Source: Tamarix chinensis (taxonomy: Eukaryota; Streptophyta; Magnoliopsida; Caryophyllales; Tamaricaceae). Taken from it: a stretch of DNA of 64,000 nucleotides. The notes below the pieces were generated by a model that searched no databases, was not told the origin of the DNA, and saw only the letters and a list, made by a program, of their open reading frames with translations. A program made the position numbers and the translations under genes. Below are positions 24,800 to 36,436 of this stretch, piece after piece; within the stretch, counting starts at the first letter, position 1; every line of letters begins with the position of its first letter. Where the stretch lies: positions 95,662,236-95,726,235 of the forward strand of contig CM060177.1 of assembly GCA_030549775.1 (NCBI GenBank), read 5' to 3'.

Positions 24800-26340
24800 T
24801 CTCACACTGTGTGTGTATGGTGAGCTTGGGGTGCATGGGGGAGGGGTTGTATTAGCTGGTTGTGGTGCGGGTGATGGTAGTGGTCAAGATGGTGGGGATG
24901 ATTGGTGTTGGTTCAAGTGGCTGACTAGGATGATGGCAACGAGGGAGGTGGATGATGGATTGAACAGGGTAATATATGAAGGGAGGAGGTGAGGTAGAGG
25001 GCTTAATGGAGGGTGGTTGGCCGGGGAATGGTTGATATAGTGTCATACCATCGAGGGAGAGGGTGCATGAAAGGGTTGGATCCTTGTTGGAAGTGGTGTA
25101 GGAAGGGCTAGGGATGTTGTCTAGGGTGTTGAAGGTGGTGGAGTTTAGACGGTGGTAGTGGTAGAGAGGATTAAAGGTTGGTTGTGGATGGATGTGAGGT
25201 GGTGAGGCAGGTTGGGAGGTTATGGCAGATGTTGTCAAAGTAGGAGGAGGAGCAACAAAGAGTCGCACCAAAGGTGGTTGATGGGTTGTAGTAGGATGGA
25301 GTCAAAGAAGGGTGGTTAGGAATGACAAAAATTGCCACAAAGGAGGAAGAGAAAGGAGCAAGGCATGATAGGGGAGAAGGGAGAAGAAGGAGAAGAGGGA
25401 AGCTGGTGGTGGTGAAGGTTGTGGGTTGAGTTGGCTATAATGGAAGCTGCGATGTAAGGGTGAGGCACGAAAATGGAGAGAAGGGTAGGATCATTGATAG
25501 TGGTCAATGGAGTAGGAGTTGATGTAGAGCTAGAGATATTGGATTCGGTAGAAATGGCTGGGGGGAATCAAAAAACCAAAAGGAGTAGGAGGAAATGGTT
25601 GTGTAGGCTATGTTTGGTTGAGGAAGTAAGGCATTAAGGGAGAGGGTTAGTCGACAAAAATGCATGGGGTTCAGTAATTGCATAGGTGATGTTGAGGGAA
25701 GCATAGACAAGGGATGAAATGGAAAAGGATAGGGAGTGCCACAGGCGATGGTGGAGGAAGGCTTTACAAGGAGTGAAGCCAAACAAGGCTAAGAAGGGCA
25801 GGGAGAAGGGGCAAGTTATTACTAGTGGTTGAAGATTCGCATGGATATAGGATGAGTTTTCAAACTAAGGAAGGAGAAAGGGGAAGGATCACTTCGTTTG
25901 ATTAAAGACGAGAGGAACAGGGTGTAGATAGTTAGATGGAATGAATTAAACACGACTAGGATGGTGTGAAGGGAAGCATGGTTAAGGAAGTGAGGCATCA
26001 AGAAGTTGGAGTTGAAGGAGGTCAAATGCTTAGCTGTAATGATGCAAGTGCTGGAATAGGTTGGGTGGTGAAACCCAAATGGTATAGAAGGGGAGAAGGG
26101 GAAGGTTGTGAGGGCTGTTTGGCTTAGGAGGAGAATAAGATGCATGTGCGTACGTGCGTATATATGTATGTATATGTTGATGGGTTGAGGTGATGAGGAT
26201 GGTTGAGAGGGATGGTTTGATAGGTGAGGGGTATAGATAGTTGAGATAAAGAGGGATTTAGGGAGAGTGTCTAGGGGAGGGATTTTTGACATGCAAGGGT
26301 AAATTAGGGGGTAAAAAAGATAGGGTAGGGTAAGAGTATT
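24800..26340 (+). repeat. GT-rich, strand-asymmetric domain of copy A
   Basis: The plus strand is strongly G- and GT-rich (runs of ggtggtgg, gagggag, gggaagg) for about 1.5 kb, in sharp contrast to AT-rich flanks. Equivalent domains lie in B (28.84-30.17 kb) and C (46.96-47.87 kb). Long minus-strand frames here (24852-25271, 25504-25782, 25822-26292) are Pro/Ser/Thr/His-rich, differ between copies and are composition artefacts. Confidence 0.75.
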
Positions 26341-26522
26341 TTATTTAATTTTTTGGTTTAGTTTGGATATATTAGGATACCGGGTAGAAAAAATAATCTT
26401 ATTTTGGATAAGTTTAGTATGAAGGAAAAGGGTAAAATAATTGGGAAAAAATATTCAAGAAAGTATTTTGATTATGGGTTAAAAGTTATTAATAAAATAG
26501 TGAGGGTAAATTTTAAGGGTTA

Positions 26523-26708
26523 GTGCTTGTTTGGTTAGGGGGTAATAGGGGAAAATTTTATTAAAATTAAATAATCTTATTCTAATAAATACCTGGTATT
26601 TTATTAAACATATATTTATTATTATTAAATACTTAATATAAATGGAAAAAAATAGGAAAAATTTCCCTATTTTTTTCCACCCCTATTACTTCCATACCAA
26701 ACAAGTCC
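26523..26708. mobile_element. PIF/Harbinger Tourist-like MITE in copy A
   Basis: The left end is GTGCTTGTTTGGTTAGGG. The complement of the right end is GGACTTGTTTGGTATGGA. Both continue into 'taatagggg'. TTA flanks it on both sides (26520-26522 and 26709-26711). Copy B has the uninterrupted target ('ggattaattttgaata' near 30363), which confirms both insertion and boundaries. It is 186 bp and non-coding. Confidence 0.85.
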
Positions 26709-26776
26709 TTAATTTTAAATATAAAGGCTAAACACCCAAAAATAAAGGTTATAAAATTTTGGGTTGTTATATAACT

Positions 26777-27084
26777 ACCCCTTTAAAAACATATTTTGTC
26801 CTCAGAGTCTATGCTACACTACTCAAAAAATGTAAAAGGATACGCGAGGCCCCTAAAGGAGCAACTAGCCCTTTAAAATTGGGAAACCCTACTAACAAAG
26901 AATGCCATAGAACACACAAACATGAAAACAAAATATTCAAATTAACCAAGGAAGAAGCAATAGCATATCGGAAGGAGAAACATTAGGATCTAGCACTTGT
27001 TCACCTACTCCTACTAGTCTAGCCAAGAGAATCACTCCAAACATTAGATCATGCTGAACTAGCTGATGTTGAGACCTCTAAACT
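26777..27084. other. Spacer between copies A and B, unassigned
   Basis: It differs in composition from both neighbours. One plus-strand frame (26759-26986) crosses the boundary of copy A and matches no family I recognise. It could be a remnant of retroelement interior, but no primer site or gag motif is seen. Confidence 0.3.
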
Positions 27085-30000
27085 CTGCTAGTGATTACAA
27101 GACTAAAAGAGAGGAAGTACAAAAGGCTATAGGCACTCAAGTAAAACCTAAATCAAATATACCAAAAATACACCAGATAGTCTTAGGCTCTCAATCCAAA
27201 TGACCACCTTTTGATTGAACTCAAAATCTTACCTACCAAGTCTACTACCTATTAAATAGGAAGTGGCGCACAAAAGGAACCCTTCAATATAACGGTACTA
27301 AGCAACCCATTATAGAGAAAAAATATGAAAAAACAACTTGGAACACATACAAGGAATCACAATAATACATAGTATAAAACATTGAAATGTGTATGTTTCA
27401 ATCAAAATATGATAATCATTTATATAATCAAATACCACCAATAAAATATACTATTCATACTTATTCATCTGAAACAAATTGAAACTTACCAATCAAACTT
27501 CTAAAATATGTTCTTTGAAGTATAATTAGCAACAACATTAAACCAAAACCAAGAAAATAAAAATATATCACATATCTCATTATCAATATCAAAAAATCTC
27601 AAAACACATGGAGGCTTAAAGCCATAGACAAATAGCAATCCATATCATAATAAGTAGGCACAAAGGTTACTACTAAAATACAAGTAGGAACAAAAATTAC
27701 TAACGAACCACAGGTAGGCACAAATGATACTACAAAAACACGGATAGGTACAAAGGATACTACCAAACAACATGTAGGCTCAAAGGCTATTATTGAACCA
27801 TAGGTAAGCATAAAGCCTACTACTGAGCCAATTAGGCATAAAGGTTACAATTGAACTACAATAATTAGAAAGGCTTCTACCAACCAATCCAATGATCCAA
27901 CAATCCATCAATCATATTCATTTTTATTTACTCAAGGGGAGATAAATCAATATGGAGACACTAACATACTCTAATCATACCGGTGCACAAGGCAACATAA
28001 TATGTTATCAATTATCAATCCAAGGATGCAAGGGTATCCTAGTTTTATTGATACATGAAGGTAACACATTACCCTACTGATAAGGACACTTAATCTATAA
28101 TTACGTAAGCCCCTTATCAGTCCGTAGAGCTAAATAAAATAAGATATAAGGCATGGCTAGGACACTAAGGTACACTAGAAAAAATCCAAAATCAACCATG
28201 GGTGAAACCACATCTTTAGGGCTATGACCCCTAAAGAGCTATTATTTTCAATCTTGAGGTCTTTCACTTTAAGTATTAGCATTTTATTAAAGTGACTAGA
28301 AAATTGCATATAAATCACATAAATCTTATTTCCATACTTAATCATTTTACTCATTTCTAATTATTCTGATACAACCATAAATAAGGTCATTCATAAACAT
28401 ATATTAAGGCCATCCTAGGCTTAATTATTCACATTTGGGCACATTAAACTAAAAATTACCAAAATAACCCTGAGATTAAAATTACCACATTAACATCCTC
28501 TTTAATTACTCAATTCATTTTGTTTATATATGTGTCATTTAAAGGCTAAAAATAATAATTAATTATTTATCGTGCAAATTAAATTATCAAATATATTAAA
28601 TGACCATTTTTTCCTTATTCAAGATTTGGCATATAAAACCTTAGCATATGTATCTAATACATCCATGATCACATAATATCATGCTTAATGATGCACATTA
28701 GACATACTTGTTAGGATAAAATTCATAACATAGCTCAAAATGACCAAATTACCCCTAGGGCACCCATCTATAATTATTATTCCATAAATATATCTAAGCA
28801 TGCTCAACCTTAAATTTAAAAATAGGTGACAAAGATTTTTAACCAAAAATCTCTCACACTATGCATGGAGTGTGAGCTTGGGTTGCACAAGAGGAGGGGT
28901 TATGCTTCCCGGTTATGGCGTGGCTGATGGTAGTGGTGGAGATGGTGGTGATGGTTGGTGTTGGTTTGAGTAGTTGGATAGGATGATGGCTCCAAGGGAG
29001 GTGGATGTTGGGTTGGATAGGGTAGGGCAGGAAGGGAGGAGCCATAGTAGAGGGACGAATATAGGGTGTTTGGCTGGGTAATGGTTGAGGTAGTAAAGGG
29101 GCATCAAGGGATAGGGTCCAGGAAGGGTTGGAGCGTTAGTTGGAGGTGGTGTAAAAATGGTTGGGATGTGGTTGAGAGTGCCAAATATGGTGGAGGTTAG
29201 TGGGTGGTAGTGCCAAAGAGGATCAAAGGTAGGTGGTGTGTGGCTAGGAGGTTACAACAGCTACTGTTGAAGTTGGATGAGGAGCAATAGAGGGTGAGGC
29301 TGAAGGTGGTTGTTAGGTTGCAGTAGAATGGGTTATAGAGGGGTGGTTGGGAAAGTAGAATTTAACTCAGGAAAGGAAGAGAAAGGAGTAAGAAATAGCA
29401 GGGGAGAAAAAGGAGAAAAGTAGGAGAAGAAGAATAAGGAGGCTAGAGGTGGTGAAGGTCGTGGGTGGAGGGGCTGTGTAGGTTATGTTTGATTGAGGAG
29501 GTGAGGTATCGAGGGAGAGGGTTATTCGATGAAAATGTAGGGGGCTGGGTTATTGCGCAAGTGGTGTAGAGGATAGCACGGGTAGGGGATAAAATGGAAA
29601 AGGGAAAGGGATGGTGCAGGCGGTGATGGAGGATGGTTTTGCTAGGAGTGAAACCAAATAGGGCTAAGAAGGGCAAGGAGAAGGGGTAGGTTATTATCAA
29701 ATGACAAAGATATACGTGGAGTTGAGATGAGTTTTTGAGCAAAGGAAGGAGAAAGGGGAAGGAGGGATATGTTTGGTTGAGGAGGAGAGAAAGAGGGTGA
29801 AGAGGGATGGATGGAGTAATGTAAGGGTGGTGTAGGGGCGACATTTGGATGGAGTTTGTGTTTGTTTTAGGAAGTGAGGCATTGAGGAGTTGGAGAGAAA
29901 GAAGGGTTGGTGCATTGCTGGATTGAAGTAAGGCTGAGAAGGGGAGTAGGGGAAGGCTACAAGGGTTGTTTGGTCCAAGAGAATAGGAAGGTGCTCATGT

Positions 30001-30426
30001 GTGTGTGTGTGTGTGTACATGTAGATGGGTTGAGGTGATGGAGATGGTTAAGTGGGATGGTTCGATAGGTGAGGGGTATGGGTAGTTGAGATGTGGAAGG
30101 ATTTAGGGAGAGTTTATAGAGGATGGGTTTTTAGTACGCAAGAGTAAATGAAGGGGTAAATTTTGTGGGGTATGGTAAGAGTATTTTATTTTATTTTTAG
30201 GTTTAGTTAGGATAGTTTAGGGTACCGCATATCAAAAGTAATACAATTTATGATAATTTTAATTGGAAGGAAAAAAATAAAATTATTAGGAAAAAATATT
30301 CAAGAAATTTTTGGGATTATAGGTTAAACATTATTAATAAAATAGCTAGAATAATGCTTAAGGATTAATTTTGAATAAAAAGGCTAAATACCCAAAACAA
30401 AGGTTGTAAAATTTTAGGGTGTTACA
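27085..30426 (+). mobile_element. TGTAACACC long-LTR family, copy B (5' truncated)
   Basis: It joins the family at 'agtgattacaagac', which corresponds to 'agtgattacaaaac' near 22892 in copy A, so about 240 bp of the head are missing. It then runs colinear with A to the end TTTTAGGGTGTTACA at 30426. A 30-bp minisatellite lies at about 27651-27880 and the GT-rich domain at 28.84-30.17 kb. The MITE of A is absent. Minus-strand frames (27599-27811 and 28854-30020) are repeat or composition artefacts. Confidence 0.65.
27651..27880. repeat. Minisatellite in copy B, 30-bp unit
   Basis: About seven units of the 'caaaggctactaccaaaccacaggtaggca' type, two units per 60 bp, in the same position and with the same period as in copy A. 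Confidence 0.85.
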
Positions 30427-30934
30427 CAAGTTTTCACGAACTTCCCAATGAGGACCCTAACACCTTTATGAAATAATTACAATTCATACGTGTTCATGAA
30501 AAGTGGGAAGTCGATGAAGCAGTCTAGACTTGAGCTCAAAATCTCCTTCCTTTACAAAATTAGGCTTGGGATAGCTAATGCATGTAGGAATTGCTTCTGC
30601 TATATTATGGGCTTCCAACTCTCAAAAACTCCTATTAGCAGCTATAGTAATGAAGTAGATAGAGACTTCCTTTGGTGATGTGCTGATTTTGGAAGCCTAT
30701 ACTTCTATTTTTGATGATGATGATGAAGAATAATAAATCTCATCATTTTTCCTTGTGATGAAGGAGAACTAGAAATCTTTAGCTTTCTAATGGCTCGAAT
30801 ATACTTCTCCAATTCAAGCTTTAATGTAAAGTTTCTCCTTTTCAATTTCCACTTCTATGCATTCATAAGAGAATACCTAAAATGAGAAAACTACTATAAA
30901 TGAATAAACCACATGAGACATAAAAAACACACAA

Positions 30935-30984
<50 letters not shown>

Positions 30985-30993
30985 GAATAAGAA

Positions 30994-31024
<31 letters not shown>

Positions 31025-31106
31025 AACGATGATGATGATGATGACTATAGAAAAAGGCACACATGACATTAAAACAAATATTAGCAAAAAAAGGTAAAGT
31101 TATTGG
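30427..31106 (-). mobile_element. Probable internal-region remnant of an inverted gypsy element
   Basis: It lies immediately downstream (minus strand) of the primer site at 31107-31124. No gag is readable on the minus strand. A compound microsatellite sits at 30936-31044: (AAT)n, then (AAG)n, then (ATG)n. It produces His/Ser/Tyr and Ile/Leu runs in frames 30863-31087 and 30894-31202 that are not proteins. Confidence 0.4.
30936..31044. repeat. Compound trinucleotide microsatellite
   Basis: (AAT)n at about 30936-30983, then GAATAA units, then (AAG)n to about 31026, then (GAT)n to 31044. Confidence 0.95.
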
Positions 31107-31124
31107 TCCCCAGCAATGATGCCA
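31107..31124 (-). other. Gypsy primer-binding site, inverted
   Basis: The complement reads TGGCATCATTGCTGGGGA, four transitions away from TGGCGCCGTTGCCGGGGA. The LTR begins 8 bp to its right. Confidence 0.75.
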
Positions 31125-31132
31125 AAAATCGG

Positions 31133-32570
31133 TGTGGTCGTAGTCGACACACAATTTAAACCTTCTGTCATCAATTGTAGTATTAATAAATAAAGATATC
31201 ATTCTAAGCTAGAGATTGAGAGGGATTACCTAAATTTAGCTAGCTCACAGATAATAATAATGATAAACTCTAAATCACATAAAAAAAATAATAAGAAAAA
31301 TAAATTATAAAAGATAAAAATAGTAGAAAAATAAAAATAAATCAAATCAAATAAGAAAATAAATATGAGTGAATACCAATATAATAAAAGTATTAAGAAA
31401 GTTGCAATCCACCACTAGCATAAGTCAAAATCTAACAATAATTTCTAAGTCATATTTTAATCACAAGAAAGAGACTTATCAAGTAGCATGTCAAAAGTAG
31501 TTCTGTACACCTTTTATTACTTTACAGAAATAATTGATACAACAAAGCTCTAATATTAAATTCTATTAATTTCTAGTAGTATAATTGCAACAAGCGACTC
31601 CTATATTTACCTATAATTAAAGCATTAAGCATAAATGGAATGATATTAGTCTAAGTACCTAAACTAGTACCTCAAGCGTGTCTAGTTATATTCCCATTCT
31701 TTAACCAACACATATCTAAACTTTCTACTACTCCAATTAAAATTACAAAACTATTAGGTGAATTGTTATCTAACCTAGCTATAATTTATATATATAAATT
31801 TTATAATGTTCATTTATCTACCTAGTAAACATATAATCCTACATATTGACACTATAAACAAGCCAGAATGAGATATACATTGCATAAATCATACTCAATA
31901 GAATCATACATATGAATCATATAAGAATATATTGAATCACCTTTCCAAATGCATCTTGATGGAGAAAAATCCTTGGATACATCCTTATTCCATAACACGC
32001 TAATGGTAGATTATGAAAATCAATGCATATAATGAGCCTAATAGTCGAGATTCTAGTAATTTTGCTCTATACAATATGTCTTTAATACAATCCCATCAAA
32101 TTCTATCATATTATTTCTCCAAGCCTATTTTCAATGCTATAATACCCTTCTTCCCCTTCATTTTCCTTATAGTATGAGTTAACTCTTGAGCAAGGATAAT
32201 CTTATATTGAGTCTGTCATTCTAGGAGAAACCTACTTTGATCCAAATAGATAATGCGATCAAGAATAAGGTTGAGTAATCTAGTATTTGGATAATGGATT
32301 TATATGCTATATTACACAAAACAAATTAGACTTTCATAAAAACATCTATACTATGATTAGATGCAACTTTAATTTTCAATTCTATGCTTTAAAGGCATAT
32401 GTGTATATGTGATTGATGTTAAAGATTAATTCATATAAAACATTAGATAATTATCTTATAAACCTTGTGTGAGGTTTTCCATCAATTATGAATTGACCTT
32501 AGAATGAAATATTATTTAGACTTATTAATGGTTAGGTTCTTATGACCTTCTTATCAATTTGTTGAAGTCA
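31133..32570 (-). mobile_element. Ty3/gypsy (Tat/Athila-like) 5' LTR, inverted
   Basis: The inner boundary TG at 31133 (complement of a CA end) is set by the primer site. The LTR-like sequence to the right includes blocks typical of this lineage, such as 'gcgactcctatatttaccta' and 'agcgtgtctagttatattccc' (31595-31695). The outer boundary is a guess, placed before repeat G at 32584. No 3' LTR is seen to the left. Confidence 0.5.
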
Positions 32571-32583
32571 TAAATGGTGAGGC

Positions 32584-32865
32584 TGATGTAATTTATCCGA
32601 CAAGATCACATGTTGATTCATCAAAAATAATAATCAAATTAAGTATGCAAAAGTGTACCTAAATCCATATAAAGCACAATAATCAAACGTCGTTTAATAT
32701 AAAAGACAATCCAAATGGGTGGTATTCATCTTATCTCTAACGGCTAATGGGAACTAGTTAGGACAAAGTTCCCATGACCTATGGACTATGACCGTGTATA
32801 TATATATATATATATTGCTATCTTTCTAGTCATCTTAGTTTAATCCATCAACAACCTAGGACTCA
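32584..32865 (+). repeat. Dispersed direct repeat G, copy 1
   Basis: It starts TGATGTAATTTATCC and ends near 'ccatcaacaaccta'. It is colinear with 34884-35189 but lacks about 25 bp ('gtggtctttcaaatctagca' and following) present there. It could be one of a pair of LTRs, but no primer site or target duplication is clear. Confidence 0.7.
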
Positions 32866-32945
32866 TAATATTTATACACATATGAGGACACATCCAATCA
32901 GGCATATTAAGCCCAAATACTTTAAATTTAAGTTGAAGGGTTTAA

Positions 32946-33340
32946 TGATGTGGGATTCCCACATCGGTTACTGAGGGGATCTTTGGGCAGTTTATATGGG
33001 GGAGTCAGTCTTCACCTCTTGAGCTAGCTTTTGGGTGGAGTTAGGGCTCTTTCCGGGGGAGTACCCCTTTGGGTCCGTATCATCTGGTATCAGAGCTATC
33101 CTCAGTCAAACCTCCCTGCGGTCTTCCTTGCCGATCGCCGACAGAGGCAGCACGAGGACGTGCAGTCTAAAGGGGGTGGGTGATGTGGGATTCCCACATC
33201 GGTTACTGAGGGGATTTTTGGGCAATTTATATGGGGGAGTCAGTCCTCACCTCTTGAGCTAGCTTTTGGGTGGAGTTAGGGCTCTTCCCGGGGGAGTACC
33301 CCTGGGGCCCTCTGGGGAGTACCCCTTTGGGTTCGTATCA
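32946..33340 (+). mobile_element. TRIM element, complete and young, non-Cassandra
   Basis: The 5' LTR is 32946-33082 and the 3' LTR 33181-33340, both TG...TATCA. The primer site TGGTATCAGAGC (initiator Met tRNA type) is at 33085-33096 and the polypurine tract AAAGGGGGTGGG at 33169-33180. Flanks tttaa (32941-32945) and cttaa (33341-33345) differ at one base. Each LTR opens with the hairpin GATGTGGGATTCCCACATC. By eye the LTRs differ at five shared positions, and the 3' LTR has an extra 23 bp around GGGGCCCTCTGGGGAGTACC. No protein; two frames (33035-33262, 33270-33470) are accidental. GC content is far above the surroundings. Confidence 0.92.
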
Positions 33341-33345
33341 CTTAA

Positions 33346-34883
33346 CTTATACGACAATCCGCAATTCACATTGTTTACATATAGGCCCAATGTTGTATAA
33401 CAATCTAGCAATCATCTACTTGGGCTATATATGTGACCTTATAGCTATAAATTATAAAATTACCAAATGAGCTCAATATTATTATCATTATGAAAATAGG
33501 CCTATGCCAAATGGTTCAACAAAATTACCAAATGGTTCGTTAATGATCATAGAACTGATGCATATGGAAAATATTTCTTCTCAAAGTTCATTTTACCATC
33601 AGTTGAATGTTCAACCGTAAGAGTACCAGATTCTCAAATTCTAATCACAAGTTCTAGATCCATGCGGCAAAAAATAATCAAAATGTTCACTTTTTAATCC
33701 TCAAAGTTAGTCCTATTTGTATGGGAATTTAACTTAAGTAGTTTGATATCATAAGGGGATAGATGTTCATAACAATAAAAATAAATAAGCAAATCAACTA
33801 GCATGTTCACATAAATATATATAAATGTGAACTAATAAATTTAACTAATGGTTACCCATCAAAAGATACCAATACATCATTAATGTTAAGTCTTTGCATA
33901 GTAATATTAATTATAAATGATAATCTTGTAGCAATGATCAAATATTGACAACAAGTCTCGTTCGACAGTAAGCATATCCTTGCATTGACTTTTTATACAT
34001 ATGGTAATTCAATAATCATCACATATTTCCCATCACAGGTGCAAATAAAGTTATGTCATATATATATGTGTCTACCTTTGGGTTAACTAAATGCCCACAT
34101 GAATATATATACACACAACATCTAATATATTTAATAAACTAGTATTTACAAGAGATGTCACTTTGGTGACATCTTGTATTAACTAATTTATTTATAAATA
34201 TCAGACAATAATTTATTTAAATAAATTGATTCCTTAATATGGTCTAAAGATTTTAAACCTTGAGACCAACCTCATTTAGATTTAATATCCATAAGATCAA
34301 TAATACATTAAATCTAACTTAATGTACTAATAAAAAAATTGACGCAACTGTAATTATTAGCATAAAATACAACCATCAATTAATCTATGTAACAGTCACT
34401 ACCATAACCACCATCAAGTATGTTATAATATTTAATGGTAACCTTAATTAAAATATTATATTTTAACAGTTTAATGGCACCTTTAAGCCAACCGTTATGT
34501 TTTAATAGTTGAAAAGTATAATTTACAATTGAAATGTCATTAATTACTAATTGTTGCAGTGAATTGATTCTTCAATCCACCATCTTTTTTTTATTAAAAA
34601 ATATTAAAGAAGACATGTAACTCTATCTATTACACAAAGTAAAAGAAGACATGTAACACACATCAGTAGGGACTAAGTGACAATAATATACATTGCAATA
34701 ATAAACAGATCTATATGTCAAAATTTAATATAGAAGTCCCGGGCCACTCAATCTAAATGCAAACACAAAACTGAAATAGATTCATTAACAATTGAGTTTA
34801 AACATAAATGATTGACTAATACCTAATATGTAATTGAAAATCTTAATTCTTGGTGAATCAAACATGCAACTTCTAATACTAAT
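33346..34883. other. AT-rich stretch between TRIM and repeat G copy 2
   Basis: No gene, terminus or tandem repeat recognised. It may be the interior of whatever element is bounded by the two G repeats; no protein motif was found in any frame. Confidence 0.35.
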
Positions 34884-35189
34884 TGATGTAATTTATCCTA
34901 TAGAATCACATGTTGACTCATTAAAAATAATAATTTAAATAGATCTTTAGAAACGTATCTAAAACTATATGAAGTACAATAATAAATACCATCAAATTTA
35001 AAGGGCAATCCAAACAGGTGATATTGTGGTCTTTCAAATCTAGCAAGCACTCATCTTATCTATAATAGTCGATGAGAACTAGTTAGGACAAAGTACTCGT
35101 GGCCTAATAGTCATGACAATATATATAGAGATAACTGACTTGTCATTTATTAAGTTATCGTAATTTGATCCATCAACAACCTAAAACTC
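34884..35189 (+). repeat. Dispersed direct repeat G, copy 2
   Basis: Starts TGATGTAATTTATCC like copy 1 and ends at 'caacaacctaaaact'. A TATA-like word (tctataaatagg) follows at about 35217-35228, as would be expected just downstream of an LTR U3 region or a promoter. Confidence 0.7.
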
Positions 35190-36205
35190 TCGATGTCTCT
35201 GTATATATTAGTTTATATCTATAAATAGGCTTGGGTGTTGGCGACGGACGTGGATCCCAGACTAGTTGAAAAGCTTCCTTTGGATAGTCATCATGCTGTC
35301 ATTTATTAAGTTATCTATAAAATTTATAAATATTTGTATTTCTATGATAATTTATAGTCATATACTTGTGTTTTAGGGTATGTCTCACATAATCTTTAAA
35401 ATTCAAAGATATTAAGATATGTATGTATATATGTCAATGCATATTATTTTATCTAGATTACTTACCAAACGGATTTAGTCTCGAGGACGGAGACGCGAAA
35501 AACTCTGGAAGAACTTTGAGGCTGATTTGGTGAAAATTCCTGCCTCCACGGACCACACAAAACTAGGCAGCCATGAATTTAAGATTAGTAATTTAGTACA
35601 CACAATCATAAACTTTCTGTCGCTTTCAAAATTTTGTCGTGAAAAGGACCTATAAATAATAGAGGCTTCCATCCCTTTCAAAAGATTCGATGAGGCAGCC
35701 CCAGTAACTTGAAAATGTAGCAAATTGATCTCTACAAGTATAAGCATGCATATAGCTAATCAATATTATTCAATCATGAAAGCCCACATCCCTTTTTTTC
35801 CGTTTCTTTAATTTTACACAATGCCAATCAAGGACAACGTACCAAAAACATAATTATTTTAATTATTATACCGACAAAATAATAATTTAGGCTGATGAAC
35901 TGATGTACGTGCCAAGATCATGAGCTTACAACTCAAGAATGAGATCAGGATATGTATGAAGCCTGCCTAAGAATACTCAAACCGTGCAAGGCCACGAGGG
36001 CATGGCACACTTGGTATTTCATGCAAAGTATAAATGATTTGAAAGGTCTACATATCATCCATATACATTACAATAATTGGATAAAAACCAACACGTCTGC
36101 GACAAAATCTGATGGGGTTTTATCACTGTTTTCCTCTGTTTTCAAACGCGTATACCTGTTTGAACCTTTTGCCTGGAACGCCTTGAGCACTTGAGCTTCA
36201 GCTCG

Positions 36206-36231
36206 TTATTATTATTATTATTATTATTATT
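36206..36231. repeat. (ATT)n microsatellite
   Basis: Perfect TTA run of about 26 bp. Confidence 0.95.
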
Positions 36232-36373
36232 GAACTAAAACCCTCATCAATCAATAATTATTATCAGTTAAATTCGTGATTTATTACAGTCGTTGTGCAC
36301 TTATTCTTTGTCACGCCATTTTGTGTGTTTTGTTGTTGGTTGTTTTACTAGTGTATGTATGTATGTATGTACG

Positions 36374-36376
<3 letters not shown>

Positions 36377-36432
<56 letters not shown>
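36377..36432. repeat. (TA)n microsatellite
   Basis: Perfect TA run of about 56 bp, preceded by GTAT tetranucleotide repeats at 36355-36376. Confidence 0.95.

Positions 36433-36436
<4 letters not shown>

Larger units (their letters stand above)
22651..26771 (+). mobile_element. TGTAACACC long-LTR family, copy A (probable solo LTR)
   Basis: The copy starts TATAACACCC (decayed TGTAACACCC) and ends GGGTTGTTATA (decayed GGGTGTTACA), giving palindromic termini like those of several plant LTRs. Flanks taatt (22646-22650) and taact (26772-26776) agree at 4 of 5 positions, as for a 5-bp target duplication. Internal order: AT-rich head, 30-bp minisatellite, AT-rich middle, GT-rich domain, AT-rich tail with a MITE. 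No protein is encoded. I infer an LTR because of the TG/CA-type ends and 5-bp duplications (perfect in copy C). Chromovirus-type LTRs or LARDs are candidates, but no internal region is present to prove this. Confidence 0.65.

Noticed and set aside
24852..26292. Four minus-strand frames of 63-156 codons rich in Pro, Ser, Thr, His and Leu (also 28854-30020 and 47000-47832).
   Set aside because: They lie opposite the G-rich domain of the long LTR copies, differ completely between copies, and have no domain. The low stop density follows from composition.
30427..30540. Possible gag relic on the plus strand (FHELPNEDPNTFM-like).
   Set aside because: The similarity to gypsy gag is weak and the orientation conflicts with the adjacent minus-strand primer site.
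30863..31202. Frames with poly-Tyr, poly-Ser, poly-His or poly-Ile/Leu runs.
   Set aside because: They translate the compound AAT/AAG/GAT microsatellite.
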